In this document: piece after piece, positions 51,507 to 60,576 of the stretch
How positions within the stretch are numbered: position 1 is the stretch's first letter
Layout: every line of letters begins with the position of its first letter
Assembly (NCBI RefSeq): GCF_014648475.1
Contig: NZ_BMRE01000029.1
Span: 42,504 to 106,503, forward strand
Direction of reading: 5' to 3'
DNA: 64,000 bases
DNA from: Lentzea flava
Lineage (GTDB): Bacteria; Actinomycetota; Actinomycetes; Mycobacteriales; Pseudonocardiaceae
Position numbers and translations under genes: made by a program
Notes under the pieces: model-generated
Database searches by the model: none
The model's input: the letters and a program-made list of their open reading frames with translations, nothing else
What the model was told of the DNA's origin: nothing

Positions 51507-51680
51507 CGGGGCTCCCGTGAAAATCGTGGGGGAAAATCCCCCTGTCCACGGGCCCTAACGCTAACACGCCGCCGGTCACTCAGCGCACCACGACCCGGCA
51601 GATCACATCACCCGATCGGCGCAGTGAGGGGATTCCCCGAACTCCCCCCGGCACGGGCCGAGATCAGGAATCGTTGTCAC
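51507..51680. other. divergent promoter space before pyrG and the SUKH gene
   Basis: These 174 bases lie between two divergent starts and should carry both promoters. I see no hairpin, riboswitch-like structure or short ORF. Confidence 0.35.
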
Positions 51681-52340
51681 GTGACCTTCGACGTGGCAGG
51701 GGAAGCTGCGAGAGCTGTGCGGGAACGCGCGGGGGCGTGGCGTTTCATCGAGGGGTTCGCGGCCGCGTGGGCTGAGCCGATCGAGCCGCAGGACGGCTGG
51801 AACCACGCCGATCTGGACGCCGCCGAACACCGCCTGGGTGTGCGGCTGCCGGACGCCGTGCGCGACGCCTACGCGTTGTTCGGCAAACGCCCCGACCTCA
51901 CGAGCAACCAGGACTGGCTGCTCACCCCGAGCGAGCTCAGGCTGGCCGGCGAGGTCGTCGTCTTCCGCACGGAGATCCACGCCGTCACCTCGTGGGCAGC
52001 GGCGCTCGACACCGCCGACCCCGCCGTCGTGCACGAGACGGAACGCGGCTGGGAACCCTGGCTCCCGCACTTCTCCACCGCCTGCGTCGAACTGGTGCTG
52101 TCCGAGGCGTTGTTCCGCGACGGCGCCGAGACAGCGGACAGGGAGACGTCCGAGGCGGACATCTCCCTGATCGAGGAGCACTTCACCCTGCTACCCCTGA
52201 ACAGTCCTGGCAGCCGCTGGTTCGCCTCCGACGACGTGATCCTCCGCGAGGAGGACCGCGAGTGGCTGTGGGCCCGCGCCCGCACGCCGGAAGCGTTGGA
52301 GCTGCTGATGAAGCGTTTCCCCGGCGCCTGGGAGTACTAG
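51681..52340 (+). CDS. SMI1/KNR4 (SUKH) family protein
   Basis: A 219-residue protein. The segment GWNHADLDAAEHRLGVRLPDAVRDAYALFGKRPDLTSNQDWLLTPSELRLAGEVVVFRTE is the SUKH signature (helix, LGVRLP, then the DLTSNQDxLL loop). Many SUKH proteins are immunity proteins against contact-dependent toxins, but others are housekeeping. No toxin gene is adjacent, and the neighbours are housekeeping genes. The GTG start at 51681 is chosen because the longer frame is antisense to pyrG. It ends four bases from the convergent mctB stop. Confidence 0.8.
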   Translation: MTFDVAGEAARAVRERAGAWRFIEGFAAAWAEPIEPQDGWNHADLDAAEHRLGVRLPDAVRDAYALFGKRPDLTSNQDWLLTPSELRLAGEVVVFRTEIHAVTSWAAALDTADPAVVHETERGWEPWLPHFSTACVELVLSEALFRDGAETADRETSEADISLIEEHFTLLPLNSPGSRWFASDDVILREEDREWLWARARTPEALELLMKRFPGAWEY

Positions 52341-52343
52341 GGC

Positions 52344-53282
52344 CTAGCTCGCGGCCCCCGGCGAGGACGCCTCCGCGTTGCCGGCGACTCCGTACCGTCC
52401 GGAGCGGCCCTCCAGCTGCTCTCGCAACGCCATCACCACGACGACCTGACCGGCCGGGGTGTCGGAGTTGTCCACCGTGGACAGGATCGACGTCGCGTTG
52501 GTGTCGGCGCGGACCACGCCGATGGCGCCGGTGCCGTTCGCGGAACCGTTGGCGCCCGCGAGCACGACACCCGCGCCAGACCGGTCGAGCTGCGTGGCGA
52601 ACCGTGCGATCGTGGCGGCCCGGTCCGCGGCCGAGTCACCGATCGCGGCACCGCCCGTGAGCACGATCGCCAGCTGTGCGGGCTTCACACCGGACGTGGC
52701 CTTCACGAAGCCCGCGTTCGACAGCCCGGCGAGCGCGGCGGCTGTCTCGTCCGCGGAGGCCTGCGGCTGGTTGTTGGCCGGGTTGAGCAGCAGCAACGTG
52801 CCGAACAAGCCACCTGCGCGAGTTCCCGGATCACCGGCCGTGGGCAGCTGTGAACCGGCGGGCTGCAGCCGTGCCACGAGATCGCGCAGCTGGTCGCCGC
52901 GGGACGGGTCGGCGAACGCGTCGGTCAGCTGGATCTCGCCGGTGACGCTCGCGCCCGCGGACTTCAGCAGGCCGCTCAGCGCGTCCCGATCGGACGGACG
53001 CGCGTCGGAGGTCGTGACGATGACGACGGTCCGGTCGGTGAGCCGGTCCTTGACCGCGAGCGGGCCGACGGACGCGGCGAACTTGTCGGCCTCGGTCAGC
53101 TTGGCGTTCAACGCGTTGCGGTCGTTCTGCAGGTCGTTCACCTGCTGTGCCAACGAGTTCTTCTCATCGCTCAACCCGGAGAGCAGCCGCCCGCTGATCG
53201 CGGTCGACCCCAGCACGACACCCACCGCGAGCGCGAGGAACACCGCGGTTATGGACACTATGTGGTAGCGCAGCGAGATCAC
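52344..53282 (-). CDS. steB: MctB/SteB-type membrane protein
   Basis: A 312-residue protein with one N-terminal membrane helix (VISLRYHIVSITAVFLALAVGVVLG), a coiled-coil stretch (SDEKNSLAQQVNDLQNDRNALNAKL) and an extracytoplasmic alpha/beta domain. It is the homologue of Mycobacterium Rv1698 (MctB, linked to copper efflux) and of Corynebacterium SteB, which with SteA controls septal peptidoglycan cleavage. The GTG at 53282 gives the canonical N-terminus and overlaps the steA stop by four bases. Length is as in Rv1698 (314). Confidence 0.9.
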   Translation of the reverse strand: MISLRYHIVSITAVFLALAVGVVLGSTAISGRLLSGLSDEKNSLAQQVNDLQNDRNALNAKLTEADKFAASVGPLAVKDRLTDRTVVIVTTSDARPSDRDALSGLLKSAGASVTGEIQLTDAFADPSRGDQLRDLVARLQPAGSQLPTAGDPGTRAGGLFGTLLLLNPANNQPQASADETAAALAGLSNAGFVKATSGVKPAQLAIVLTGGAAIGDSAADRAATIARFATQLDRSGAGVVLAGANGSANGTGAIGVVRADTNATSILSTVDNSDTPAGQVVVVMALREQLEGRSGRYGVAGNAEASSPGAAS

Positions 53283-54463
53283 GAGAAGAACCCCTTGAAC
53301 CAGTTGACGACGGATTGCCACGCGTCGACCACGATGTCGACGTAGACGTGACCGACGCCGGACACCGACAGCGCCGCCACCATGGCGACGATCGCGGCGG
53401 ACACCAGCAGGACGATCACGCCCATTGACACCCGGCTGCGATGCAAGGTCGCGACGGCCTCCCCGTCGACGAGCTTGCTGCCGAGCTTCAACCGGGTGAG
53501 GAACGTGGAGGGGTTGGAACCGGAGTGCCCGCGGTCGAGGAACTCGCGCAGCGTCGCGCGCATCCCCACCGTGACGACCAGGGACGCCCCGTGGGCCTCG
53601 GCGAGCAGCAACGCGAGGTCCTCCGCGTTGCCGGAGGCGGGGAAGGTCACCGCGCCGATGCCGAGGTCCTGGATCCGCTGCAGGCCGGGCGCGTGGCCGT
53701 CGGTCTGCGCGGGCACGACCACCTCGGTGGCCGCGCGCAGTGACGCGGTGCCGATGCCGTCGGGGTCACCGACGACGACGTCGGGCTTGTACCCGGCGTC
53801 GTGCAGCGTGTCCGCGCCGGTGTCGACGCCGATCAGCACCGGCCGGTATTCGCGGATGTACTTGCGGAGCTTGCGCAGCTGTTCCGCGTGCGACGGTCCA
53901 CCCGCGACGACCAGCACCTGCCGGTCGCGCATCGGCACGTACACCTCGGGCACGCCGACACCGTCGAGCACCAGCGCGCGTTCCCTGCGCAGGAACTCGA
54001 TGGTGTTGGCGGAGAACGCCTCCAGCTGCGCCGACATGCCGGCCTTCGCCTCGATCATCGCGTCGGCGATGCTCTCGGCGTTCTGCTCGACACCCTTGGC
54101 GAGCTCGCGTTCCCCTGCGTAGACGACACCTTCGTGCAGCCGGATCTTCGTGCCTTCCCTGATCTCGCGCAGGGCGACGGCACCGACGTTGTCGATGAGC
54201 GGAATGCCCGCCTCGATCAGCAGTTCCGGTCCGAGATTGGGAAAACGGCCGGAAATCGACGGCGAGGCGTTCACGACACCGACCACCTCGGCCGCGACGA
54301 GCGCCTCCGCGGTGCGCCGGTCGAGGTCGACGAGGTCGAAAACAGCGACATCACCGGGACTGACGCGCCGCACCAGGTCACTGGCGCGCCGATCAACCCG
54401 CGCGACACCCGTGACACCGGGAAGTTCTTGGTTGGAGCGGCTCAGCAACCCGGAAAGCTTCAT
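53279..54463 (-). CDS. steA: SteA-type septation protein
   Basis: A 394-residue protein with a cytosolic SteA/thiamin-pyrophosphokinase-like domain (VLIGVDTGADTLHDAGYKPDVVVGDPDGI) and a C-terminal membrane helix near residues 350-370, after RLKLGSKLVDGEAVATLHRSRVSMG. The Corynebacterium protein acts with SteB in recruiting the RipA hydrolase for daughter-cell separation. It overlaps steB by four bases. In mycobacteria recN directly precedes steA; here four membrane-protein genes intervene. Confidence 0.9.
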   Translation of the reverse strand: MKLSGLLSRSNQELPGVTGVARVDRRASDLVRRVSPGDVAVFDLVDLDRRTAEALVAAEVVGVVNASPSISGRFPNLGPELLIEAGIPLIDNVGAVALREIREGTKIRLHEGVVYAGERELAKGVEQNAESIADAMIEAKAGMSAQLEAFSANTIEFLRRERALVLDGVGVPEVYVPMRDRQVLVVAGGPSHAEQLRKLRKYIREYRPVLIGVDTGADTLHDAGYKPDVVVGDPDGIGTASLRAATEVVVPAQTDGHAPGLQRIQDLGIGAVTFPASGNAEDLALLLAEAHGASLVVTVGMRATLREFLDRGHSGSNPSTFLTRLKLGSKLVDGEAVATLHRSRVSMGVIVLLVSAAIVAMVAALSVSGVGHVYVDIVVDAWQSVVNWFKGFFS

Positions 54464-54526
54464 GCGTCCGATAGTGGCTCACGGTGCGCACGCGACAGGT
54501 GAGGCACGCCGGGCAATTCTTGCTGG

Positions 54527-54964
54527 TCAGTCGTCGGGGTGAACTACTACGGCTCCAAACGCGAGGATTGTTGCCGCTATCAGCACCCACACGCCGTTGC
54601 CGAACCCGGCTTCGAGCCCGGGATCGATGGTGATGTTGCCCTGCTTGTGAAAGCTGATCGCGTTCAGCAAATACACGAACAGCATTCCGGTGACTCCGGC
54701 CAGTGCCGCCGCTCCGGCAAAAGCGACTTTCCGCCACCGGATGCCCACGAGCACGACCGCCGCGGCCGCCACCGCCGGGATGCCGAAGAGCGGGCCGTGC
54801 TCGTCCTTCGTGCCGCCGAAGTGCGTGGCCCAGCCCGTGGTGACGTAGGCGGTCTGCGGCTGGTCCGGCGTGAGGCGGATGAGCAGTTCCGACAGCGGCA
54901 GGAAGGTCGCGGCGACCGCTGCCGCGGCGGCCAGTGCGAGCAGCGCCGCGCTGAGGATCTTCAT
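54527..54964 (-). CDS. tandem membrane protein 4 of 4
   Basis: A 145-residue protein with about four helices: a signal-like first helix (KILSAALLALAAAAAVAATFLPL), an extracytoplasmic loop with HGPLFGIPAVAAAAVVLVGI, then two more. The plan matches the three genes upstream (TATFLPxS start, GLPxxxxAxLMxxG second helix, GxLTALAG fourth). It lacks the soluble tail of the two largest copies. The start overlaps the upstream stop by four bases. The function is unknown. Confidence 0.75.
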   Translation of the reverse strand: MKILSAALLALAAAAAVAATFLPLSELLIRLTPDQPQTAYVTTGWATHFGGTKDEHGPLFGIPAVAAAAVVLVGIRWRKVAFAGAAALAGVTGMLFVYLLNAISFHKQGNITIDPGLEAGFGNGVWVLIAATILAFGAVVVHPDD

Positions 54965-55392
54965 GCCGGCTCCCGCTGGACCGCGATGGCGCCTGCCAGG
55001 GCCGTCAGCGTTCCTATCAGGAGGAACAGGAGACCGAAGCCGATCGCGAAGTCGCCCTGCTGCTCGACGGCGTGGCCACGTTCCGAAACGACGAGCACGC
55101 TGGTGATGCCCACCGCGCCGACCTGAGCCGCCGCGCCCGCCAACGCGGCCCGCTCGACCCAGATTCCGGCGATCATGAGCGCGGCCGTGATCGCGACGGG
55201 CAACCCGTACCAGGGCGACAGCTCACCCGCGGGCCAGTCGCCCGGCTTGTTCACGACCTCCGTGCCCCACGCCCTGACGACGACCTCGACGTTGCCCGCG
55301 TACGCCGTTGAGTACCACGGCAACACCATCGCCGTCGCGGTCAGCACCACCCCGGCGGCGATCAGGGCCACCGCTGTCGGTCTTCCGATCAC
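54961..55392 (-). CDS. tandem membrane protein 3 of 4
   Basis: A 143-residue four-helix protein (VALIAAGVVLTATAMVLPWYST; LPVAITAALMIAGIW; helix 3; GFGLLFLLIGTLTALAGAIAV). It has the same plan and loop length as its neighbours and overlaps both by four bases. No enzymatic motif is visible. It probably assembles with its paralogues. Confidence 0.75.
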   Translation of the reverse strand: MIGRPTAVALIAAGVVLTATAMVLPWYSTAYAGNVEVVVRAWGTEVVNKPGDWPAGELSPWYGLPVAITAALMIAGIWVERAALAGAAAQVGAVGITSVLVVSERGHAVEQQGDFAIGFGLLFLLIGTLTALAGAIAVQREPA

Positions 55393-55991
55393 GGCGTCTC
55401 CCGCTTCTCGTCGTCCAGCACGGCGATGCCGAACGGCGGCGTGTCATCGTCGTTGGCGAGCTGGTGCACGACCACCTTCTCCTCTTCGGCTTCCACGGCC
55501 TGCTTCCGCTGCCTCCGCTGCTGCGCGAGCACCGCACCGACAAGCCCGATGATCGCCGCCGCGCCGAGCAAGTACGCCCCGCCGAGGACGTCGAGCGTGT
55601 TCGACCCACCGTTCTTGACCAACAACTCGCTCAGGACCCGCTCCTCCCGCCGCACCTGCAGCAGGTAGCTGAACATGATCCCGGCCAACGCCCCGGCGGC
55701 CCCCATCGCCACGGGCCTGCCGACGAACGTCGTCCGCTCCCTCATCGTGAGCACGGCGCCCACCACCATCAGCACGGCGGCGACGACCACCGGCCACCCG
55801 AGCGCGTGGTAGGCGTCGCGCGGACCGCCCTGCGGCGGTTCCGTCGTGACGATCCACAGCGTCGTCGTCATCGACTGGTCGAACCCGAACCCGCGGTAGA
55901 CGGTGCGGTACGTGCCCTCGAAACTCCCGGCGACCGCCAGCGCGGCCCCGAGCACGAGGAGGAGCGCGGCGATCTTGCGACGATCAATCAC
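55389..55991 (-). CDS. tandem membrane protein 2 of 4, with cytosolic tail
   Basis: A 200-residue protein with four helices over residues 1-155 and a cytosolic tail of about 45 residues. The tail contains VVHQLANDDDTPPFGIAVLDDEK, which repeats in the next copy as VVIHQIEGDDSETPPYGFPVIVEP. This VHQ-x-DD-TPP-F/Y-G motif links the copies and looks like an interaction peptide. It overlaps the upstream gene by eight bases. The function is unknown. Confidence 0.78.
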   Translation of the reverse strand: MIDRRKIAALLLVLGAALAVAGSFEGTYRTVYRGFGFDQSMTTTLWIVTTEPPQGGPRDAYHALGWPVVVAAVLMVVGAVLTMRERTTFVGRPVAMGAAGALAGIMFSYLLQVRREERVLSELLVKNGGSNTLDVLGGAYLLGAAAIIGLVGAVLAQQRRQRKQAVEAEEEKVVVHQLANDDDTPPFGIAVLDDEKRETP

Positions 55992-56598
55992 TCTTCGGCT
56001 CTCTCGGCTCTTCGGGCTCTTTCGGTTCCACGATCACGGGGAACCCGTACGGCGGCGTCTCACTGTCGTCGCCCTCGATCTGGTGGATGACCACGCCGTC
56101 CGCGTCGACCACGGGCTCGCTGACGACCCTGCGCGGCAACTCCTGGTGCAGCACCGCCGACACCACCCCGATCCCGGCCGCGACGATCAGCATGGTGACC
56201 CCGTCGCCCTGCTCCACGTCGAAGGGCACCGGCGCGTCCAGATCACGCAGCTTCTCGATCGTCCCCCGCACCCCGGCCACCGCGGACCAGGCGACGCCCA
56301 CCAACACGCCGGCCCCGAGCAACGACCCGACCCGCGCCGCCGGAACCCGGAACGCCAGCCCCGCGCACAGGGCCATCACCAGCGCGGCCCCGACAGCCGG
56401 CTCCCCGTACTCGATCGGCCCGAGCAGGAGGGCACCGCGGAAGTCGTCCCGCTCGGTGACCCACGACGTCGCCTCGTACCGGAACGTCCGCCCCTGCAAC
56501 TCGACCTGCACGGAGTAGGCGGACAGGAACGTCGCGGCGACCGCCAGCCCAGCCGCGACGAAAACCAGGATCGCCCCGAACGCCCGGCGCGTGGTCAC
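55984..56598 (-). CDS. tandem membrane protein 1 of 4, with cytosolic tail
   Basis: A 204-residue four-helix protein beginning at a GTG (MTTRRAFGAILVFVAAGLAVAATF). It has the same topology as the other copies and a proline/acidic tail (ETPPYGF then EPKEPEEPREPKSD). It is the first gene of the run that leads through the four paralogues to steA and steB. The promoter is probably in 56599-56780. Confidence 0.78.
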   Translation of the reverse strand: MTTRRAFGAILVFVAAGLAVAATFLSAYSVQVELQGRTFRYEATSWVTERDDFRGALLLGPIEYGEPAVGAALVMALCAGLAFRVPAARVGSLLGAGVLVGVAWSAVAGVRGTIEKLRDLDAPVPFDVEQGDGVTMLIVAAGIGVVSAVLHQELPRRVVSEPVVDADGVVIHQIEGDDSETPPYGFPVIVEPKEPEEPREPKSD

Positions 56599-56780
56599 AG
56601 ATCCGGTCCACCTTCCACCGCACCACCGGGTGCGTCCGCTGACCGGGACTCGGTCACGGGTTCCATCATGCCGAATTGGAGCGGGGGTGGCGGCGTGGGT
56701 GTGCCGGTTCAGCGGAGGGTTCGTGGTGCGGGATCAGGCGTGCACGGCTCGGCTTCCCCATCGCGGTTGTCGGGGGGGTG

Positions 56781-56809
56781 GGCGGCTGTGCCGTTGATCC
56801 ACAGCCGCC
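56781..56809 (-). terminator. hairpin after recN
   Basis: Perfect 10-bp arms (GGCGGCTGTG at 56781-56790 and CACAGCCGCC at 56800-56809), 28 bases after the recN stop. A second stem-like CACCAGGCCTGGCGCC follows next to the stop. It suggests that recN and the membrane-protein run are separate transcripts. The rest of 56599-56836 shows no gene. Confidence 0.65.
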
Positions 56810-56836
56810 ACCAGGCCTGGCGCCGGACCGGCGCCG

Positions 56837-58648
56837 TCAAGCCTTCTTCTTGCGCCTCCGCACCACCGGGGCCGCCGACTTGTCGGCCTTCGCCGCCGCC
56901 AGCAGTTCCTCGGCGTGCGCGCGGCCCGTGTCGGTGGAGTCCATGCCGGCCAGCATGCGGGCCAGCTCGACCACGCGTTGCGTCTCGTCGAGCTTGCGCA
57001 CCGCGGACCTGGTGAACGTGCCGTCCGCGGACTTGTCGACGACGAGGTGCCGGTCCGCGAACGCCGCCACCTGCGGCAGGTGCGTCACGACGATGACCTG
57101 GTGCGAGCGGGCGAGCCGGGCGAGGCGGCGGCCGACCTCGACCGCCGCGCGGCCACCGACACCGGCGTCGACCTCGTCGAAGACGAGGGTGGGGACCGGG
57201 TCGGAGTGCGACAGCACGACCTCGAGGGCGAGCATCACGCGGGAGAGTTCGCCGCCGGACGCGCCCTTGTGCACCGGCAGGGCCGGGGCGCCGGGGTGCG
57301 AGATGAGGCGCAGCTCCACGTCGTCGACGCCGGACGAGCCCGCGTGCAGGATCGACCGGCCGACGGCGAGCGCCTGCGGGTCGCCGGCTTCGGCGTGGCG
57401 GGGGCGCACGGCGAGTTCGACCGAGGCGTGCGGCATCGCGAGGCCGTCGAGCTCCTCGGTGACCGCCTTGCCCAGCTCGGCCGCGGCTTCCACGCGGGCC
57501 GCGGTGACCTGTTCGGCCAGACCTGCCAGTTCGGCGGCCAGCTCGTCGCGGCGGGCGGCCAGGGCGGTGAGGGCTTCCTCGGACGTGTCCAGGCCGTCGA
57601 GGCGGGCGCGGGCCTCGGCGGCCCAGGCGATCACGCCGTCGACGTCGGCCGCGTACTTGCGGGTCAGCGCCTTCAGTTCGGCCTGGCGTTGCAGCACCTG
57701 TTCCAGGCGGCCGGGGTCGGCTTCCAGGTGGTCGAGGTAGCTGGAGATCTCGGCGCCGACGTCGGCCAGCAGGGTGGCCGCTTCGACGAGGCGCGGTTCC
57801 ATCTCGCGCAGCTTCGGGTCCTCGGACGCCGACAGGCGGCGGGCGGCCTCGGAGATCAGGCCCAGTGCGCCGGGATTGTCCGGGTCGCCCTCCAGCGATC
57901 CGGAGACCGCGAACTGCGCGCCCTGAGCGGCCTCGCGGAGCTGGTCGGCGTCGGCCAGGCGGCGGGCCTCTTCGTGCAGCTCGGCCTCCTCGCCCGGCTT
58001 CGGGTCGACGGCGTCGATCTCGGTGAGGCCGTGGCGCAGCAGGTCGGCCTCGCGGGCCAGCTCGCGGGACCGTTCGGTGCGTTCCTTCAGCTCCGCCGAG
58101 ACGCGCAGCCACTCCTCGCGGACGGCCTGGTACGCGCGCAGCGGCTCGGCCACGTCGTCGCCCGCGAAGCGGTCCAGCACGGCGCGCTGCTCGGTCGGGC
58201 GCATGAGGCGCAGCTGGTCGTTCTGGCCGTGGACGGCGATCAGCTGCTCCGCCAGTTCGGACAGCACGCCGACGGGCACGGAGCGCCCACCCACGTGGGC
58301 GCGGGAGCGGCCGTCGGAGCCGACGGTGCGGATCGCGATCAGCGAACCGTCCTCGTCCGCCTCGCCGCCCACCTCCTCCGCCACCTTCGCGGCAGGGCTG
58401 CCCGCCGGAGCCTGGAAGCGGCCTTCCACCACCGCTTTGTCGGCTCCGGTGCGCACGCGGGACGCCTCCGCCCGGCCACCGCCGAGCAGGTGCAACCCGG
58501 TCACGACCATGGTCTTGCCCGCGCCCGTCTCACCGGTGACGACGGTGAATCCGGGGTCCAGTTCAAGGGTGGCCTCGTCGATCACGCCAAGGCCATTGAT
58601 GCGCATCTCGGCCAGCACAGGGCGAACCTTACTTGTCGAGTCCGACAT
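56837..58648 (-). CDS. recN: DNA repair protein RecN
   Basis: A 603-residue SMC-like ATPase of double-strand break repair. VTGETGAGKTMVVTGLHLLGG is the Walker A (K45), with long coiled-coil arms in the middle third. The C-terminal signature is KGASGGELSRVMLALEVVL, and the Walker B is TLVFDEVDAGVGGRAA with a following VVTHLPQVAAFAD. The ATG at 58648 is preferred; an inner start at MRINGLGV, 14 codons on, is possible. It follows ppnK with a 65-base gap, as in Rv1695-Rv1696. Confidence 0.96.
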   Translation of the reverse strand: MSDSTSKVRPVLAEMRINGLGVIDEATLELDPGFTVVTGETGAGKTMVVTGLHLLGGGRAEASRVRTGADKAVVEGRFQAPAGSPAAKVAEEVGGEADEDGSLIAIRTVGSDGRSRAHVGGRSVPVGVLSELAEQLIAVHGQNDQLRLMRPTEQRAVLDRFAGDDVAEPLRAYQAVREEWLRVSAELKERTERSRELAREADLLRHGLTEIDAVDPKPGEEAELHEEARRLADADQLREAAQGAQFAVSGSLEGDPDNPGALGLISEAARRLSASEDPKLREMEPRLVEAATLLADVGAEISSYLDHLEADPGRLEQVLQRQAELKALTRKYAADVDGVIAWAAEARARLDGLDTSEEALTALAARRDELAAELAGLAEQVTAARVEAAAELGKAVTEELDGLAMPHASVELAVRPRHAEAGDPQALAVGRSILHAGSSGVDDVELRLISHPGAPALPVHKGASGGELSRVMLALEVVLSHSDPVPTLVFDEVDAGVGGRAAVEVGRRLARLARSHQVIVVTHLPQVAAFADRHLVVDKSADGTFTRSAVRKLDETQRVVELARMLAGMDSTDTGRAHAEELLAAAKADKSAAPVVRRRKKKA

Positions 58649-58713
58649 TTCTCGGATTGGATGTCTTCCCGGGGCACCGTAACGAGCGAGTGCCGATGCA
58701 CCGAGCGGTGCGA

Positions 58714-59604
58714 TCAGCCTGCCGATGGTCCCCGCCATCCCTTCACCGGCAGATCGAACTTCTCGACCAGCCGGTCCGTGAACGGAGCCTGGCGCAGCCG
58801 CACGACCTTGAGCGGCACCTCGCCCTCCACGATCTCGATCCGCGCGCCCGCCGGCAGCTCGAACGTGCGCCGCCCGTCCGCGGACAGCGCCGCCGGGTGG
58901 CCCGTGGCCTCGATCTCGAACGCCACGTGCGACTTCGGCGAGACGACCAGCGGCCGGGCGAACAGCGCGTGCGCGTTGCTCGGCACCACCAGGATCGCCT
59001 GCACGTCCGGCCACACGACAGGGCCACCGGCGGAAAACGCGTACGCCGTCGAGCCCGTCGGCGTCGCACACAGCACGCCGTCGCAGCCGAACGCCGACAC
59101 GGGCCGCCCGTCGACCTCGATCACGACCTCGAGGATGCGTTCGCGGATCAGCTTCTCGACGCTGATCTCGTTGAGCGCCCACGTCTTCACGACGACGACG
59201 CCGTTGACCTTCGCGACGAGGTCGAGCGTCATGCGCTCTTCCACGAAGTAGTCGCGCTCCAGCACGTGGCCGACGGCTTCGTGCAACGCGTCCGAGTCGG
59301 CCTCGGCGAGGAAGCCGACGCGGCCCAGGTTGACGCCCAGCACCGGAACGCGCGCGGGGCGGGCCAGCTCGGCGCCGCGCAGCAGCGTGCCGTCACCGCC
59401 CAGCACGAGCACGAGCTCGGTGCCCTCGGCCGCGTGGTCGTCGGCGGGCACGACCTTGGTGCAGCACGACGGGCCGAGGTCACGCGCCTCGTCGTCGAGC
59501 ACCCTCGTCGTGACGCCACCGACCGCCAGACGGCCGGCGACCTGACGGGCGAGATCGATGTTGCTCTGGTGGCCGGTGTGGACGACCAGCAGGACTTCCC
59601 TCAT
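58714..59604 (-). CDS. ppnK: NAD kinase
   Basis: A 296-residue ATP- or polyphosphate-dependent NAD kinase. The GGDGT motif (VLGGDGTLLRGAE), NE in WALNEISVE, and CDGVLCATPTGSTAYAFSAGGP form the NAD and phosphate sites. The GTG/ATG start overlaps the tlyA stop by four bases. It matches Rv1695 in length and context. Confidence 0.96.
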   Translation of the reverse strand: MREVLLVVHTGHQSNIDLARQVAGRLAVGGVTTRVLDDEARDLGPSCCTKVVPADDHAAEGTELVLVLGGDGTLLRGAELARPARVPVLGVNLGRVGFLAEADSDALHEAVGHVLERDYFVEERMTLDLVAKVNGVVVVKTWALNEISVEKLIRERILEVVIEVDGRPVSAFGCDGVLCATPTGSTAYAFSAGGPVVWPDVQAILVVPSNAHALFARPLVVSPKSHVAFEIEATGHPAALSADGRRTFELPAGARIEIVEGEVPLKVVRLRQAPFTDRLVEKFDLPVKGWRGPSAG

Positions 59605-60398
59605 TGGGGCCCTTCTTCGACGGCGGTGCGCACCATCTCCTCCGCGGGCACCGGTTCACCCTTGCGGAGCCAGAGGAAGTACTCGACGTTGCCGGACGGT
59701 CCTGGCAGCGGGCTCGCGACGACACCTCTCGTGGTGAGTCCGAGCTCCTCGGCGGCTCTCGTGACCTCGAGAACGGCGGCGACGCGCAGTTCCGGGTCGC
59801 GGACCACGCCACCGGAGCCGAGGCGTTCCTTGCCGACCTCGAACTGCGGCTTGACCATCGGCAGCAGGTCGCCCTCCTCGTCGAGGCACGCGGCCAGTGC
59901 GGGAAGCACAAGCCTCAACGAGATAAACGAAAGATCCGCTACGACGAGTTCAACTTTCCCGCCGATGTCCTCGGGCGTGAGGGTGCGGACGTTGGTCTTG
60001 TCCTTCACCACGACCCGGTCGTCGGTCTGCAGCTTCCAGTCGAGCAGCCCCCTGCCGACGTCGGCCGCGACGACCTGCCTCGCGCCGTTGCGCAGCAGGA
60101 CGTCGGTGAAACCGCCAGTGGATGCGCCGGCATCGAGACACCGCTTGCCCGTGGGGTCGATCTTGAAGCGCTCGAGCGCGCCGATCAGCTTGTGCGCGCC
60201 CCTGGACGCCCAGTTCGGGTCGTTGTCGAGATCCTTGACGACGACCGCGTCCGAGGTCTCCACAGCGGTCGCGGGCTTCGTGGCGACGGTGCCGCGCACC
60301 GTGACGCGGCCGTCCGCGACGAGTTGGCTGGCGTGCTCACGGGACCTGGCGAGCCCCCTGCGCACGAGTTCGGCGTCGAGCCGCACCCTGCGAGGCAC
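59601..60398 (-). CDS. tlyA: TlyA rRNA 2'-O-methyltransferase
   Basis: A 265-residue enzyme with an N-terminal S4 domain (RRVRLDAELVRRGLARSREHASQLVADGRVTV) and an FtsJ-like methyltransferase domain (CLDAGASTGGFTDVLL as the SAM loop, KPQFEVGKE as the catalytic region). In Mycobacterium TlyA methylates 16S C1409 and 23S C1920, and its loss confers capreomycin resistance. The GTG at 60398 is the start. Its gene order with ppnK and recN is the conserved actinobacterial one. Confidence 0.95.
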   Translation of the reverse strand: MPRRVRLDAELVRRGLARSREHASQLVADGRVTVRGTVATKPATAVETSDAVVVKDLDNDPNWASRGAHKLIGALERFKIDPTGKRCLDAGASTGGFTDVLLRNGARQVVAADVGRGLLDWKLQTDDRVVVKDKTNVRTLTPEDIGGKVELVVADLSFISLRLVLPALAACLDEEGDLLPMVKPQFEVGKERLGSGGVVRDPELRVAAVLEVTRAAEELGLTTRGVVASPLPGPSGNVEYFLWLRKGEPVPAEEMVRTAVEEGPQ

Positions 60399-60404
60399 TG
60401 TGCA

Positions 60405-60572
60405 TCACACCTTGTCGATGCTCGACAGTGCGTCGGTGAGCGTCGCGTGCACGGCGTCGAACCGCGCCACGTGCTCGGCGAGGGGAACGTTCTCGAGCCC
60501 GTCGAGCCTCTCCAGCGCGCCGTCGATGGCGTCAGCCGGGTTGGGCGGCGGTCCGGGCAGGGGGTAGCTCAC
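60405..60572 (-). CDS. small conserved protein of the tlyA operon
   Basis: A 55-residue protein (SYPLPGPPPNPADAIDGALERLDGLENVPLAEHVARFDAVHATLTDALSSIDKV), with a proline-rich start and two helices. It corresponds in position and size to mycobacterial Rv1693 between the HAD phosphatase and tlyA. The GTG at 60572 is four bases from the HAD stop. The function is unknown. The longer frame up to 60671 is antisense-like and rejected. Confidence 0.75.
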   Translation of the reverse strand: MSYPLPGPPPNPADAIDGALERLDGLENVPLAEHVARFDAVHATLTDALSSIDKV

Positions 60573-60576
60573 GGTC

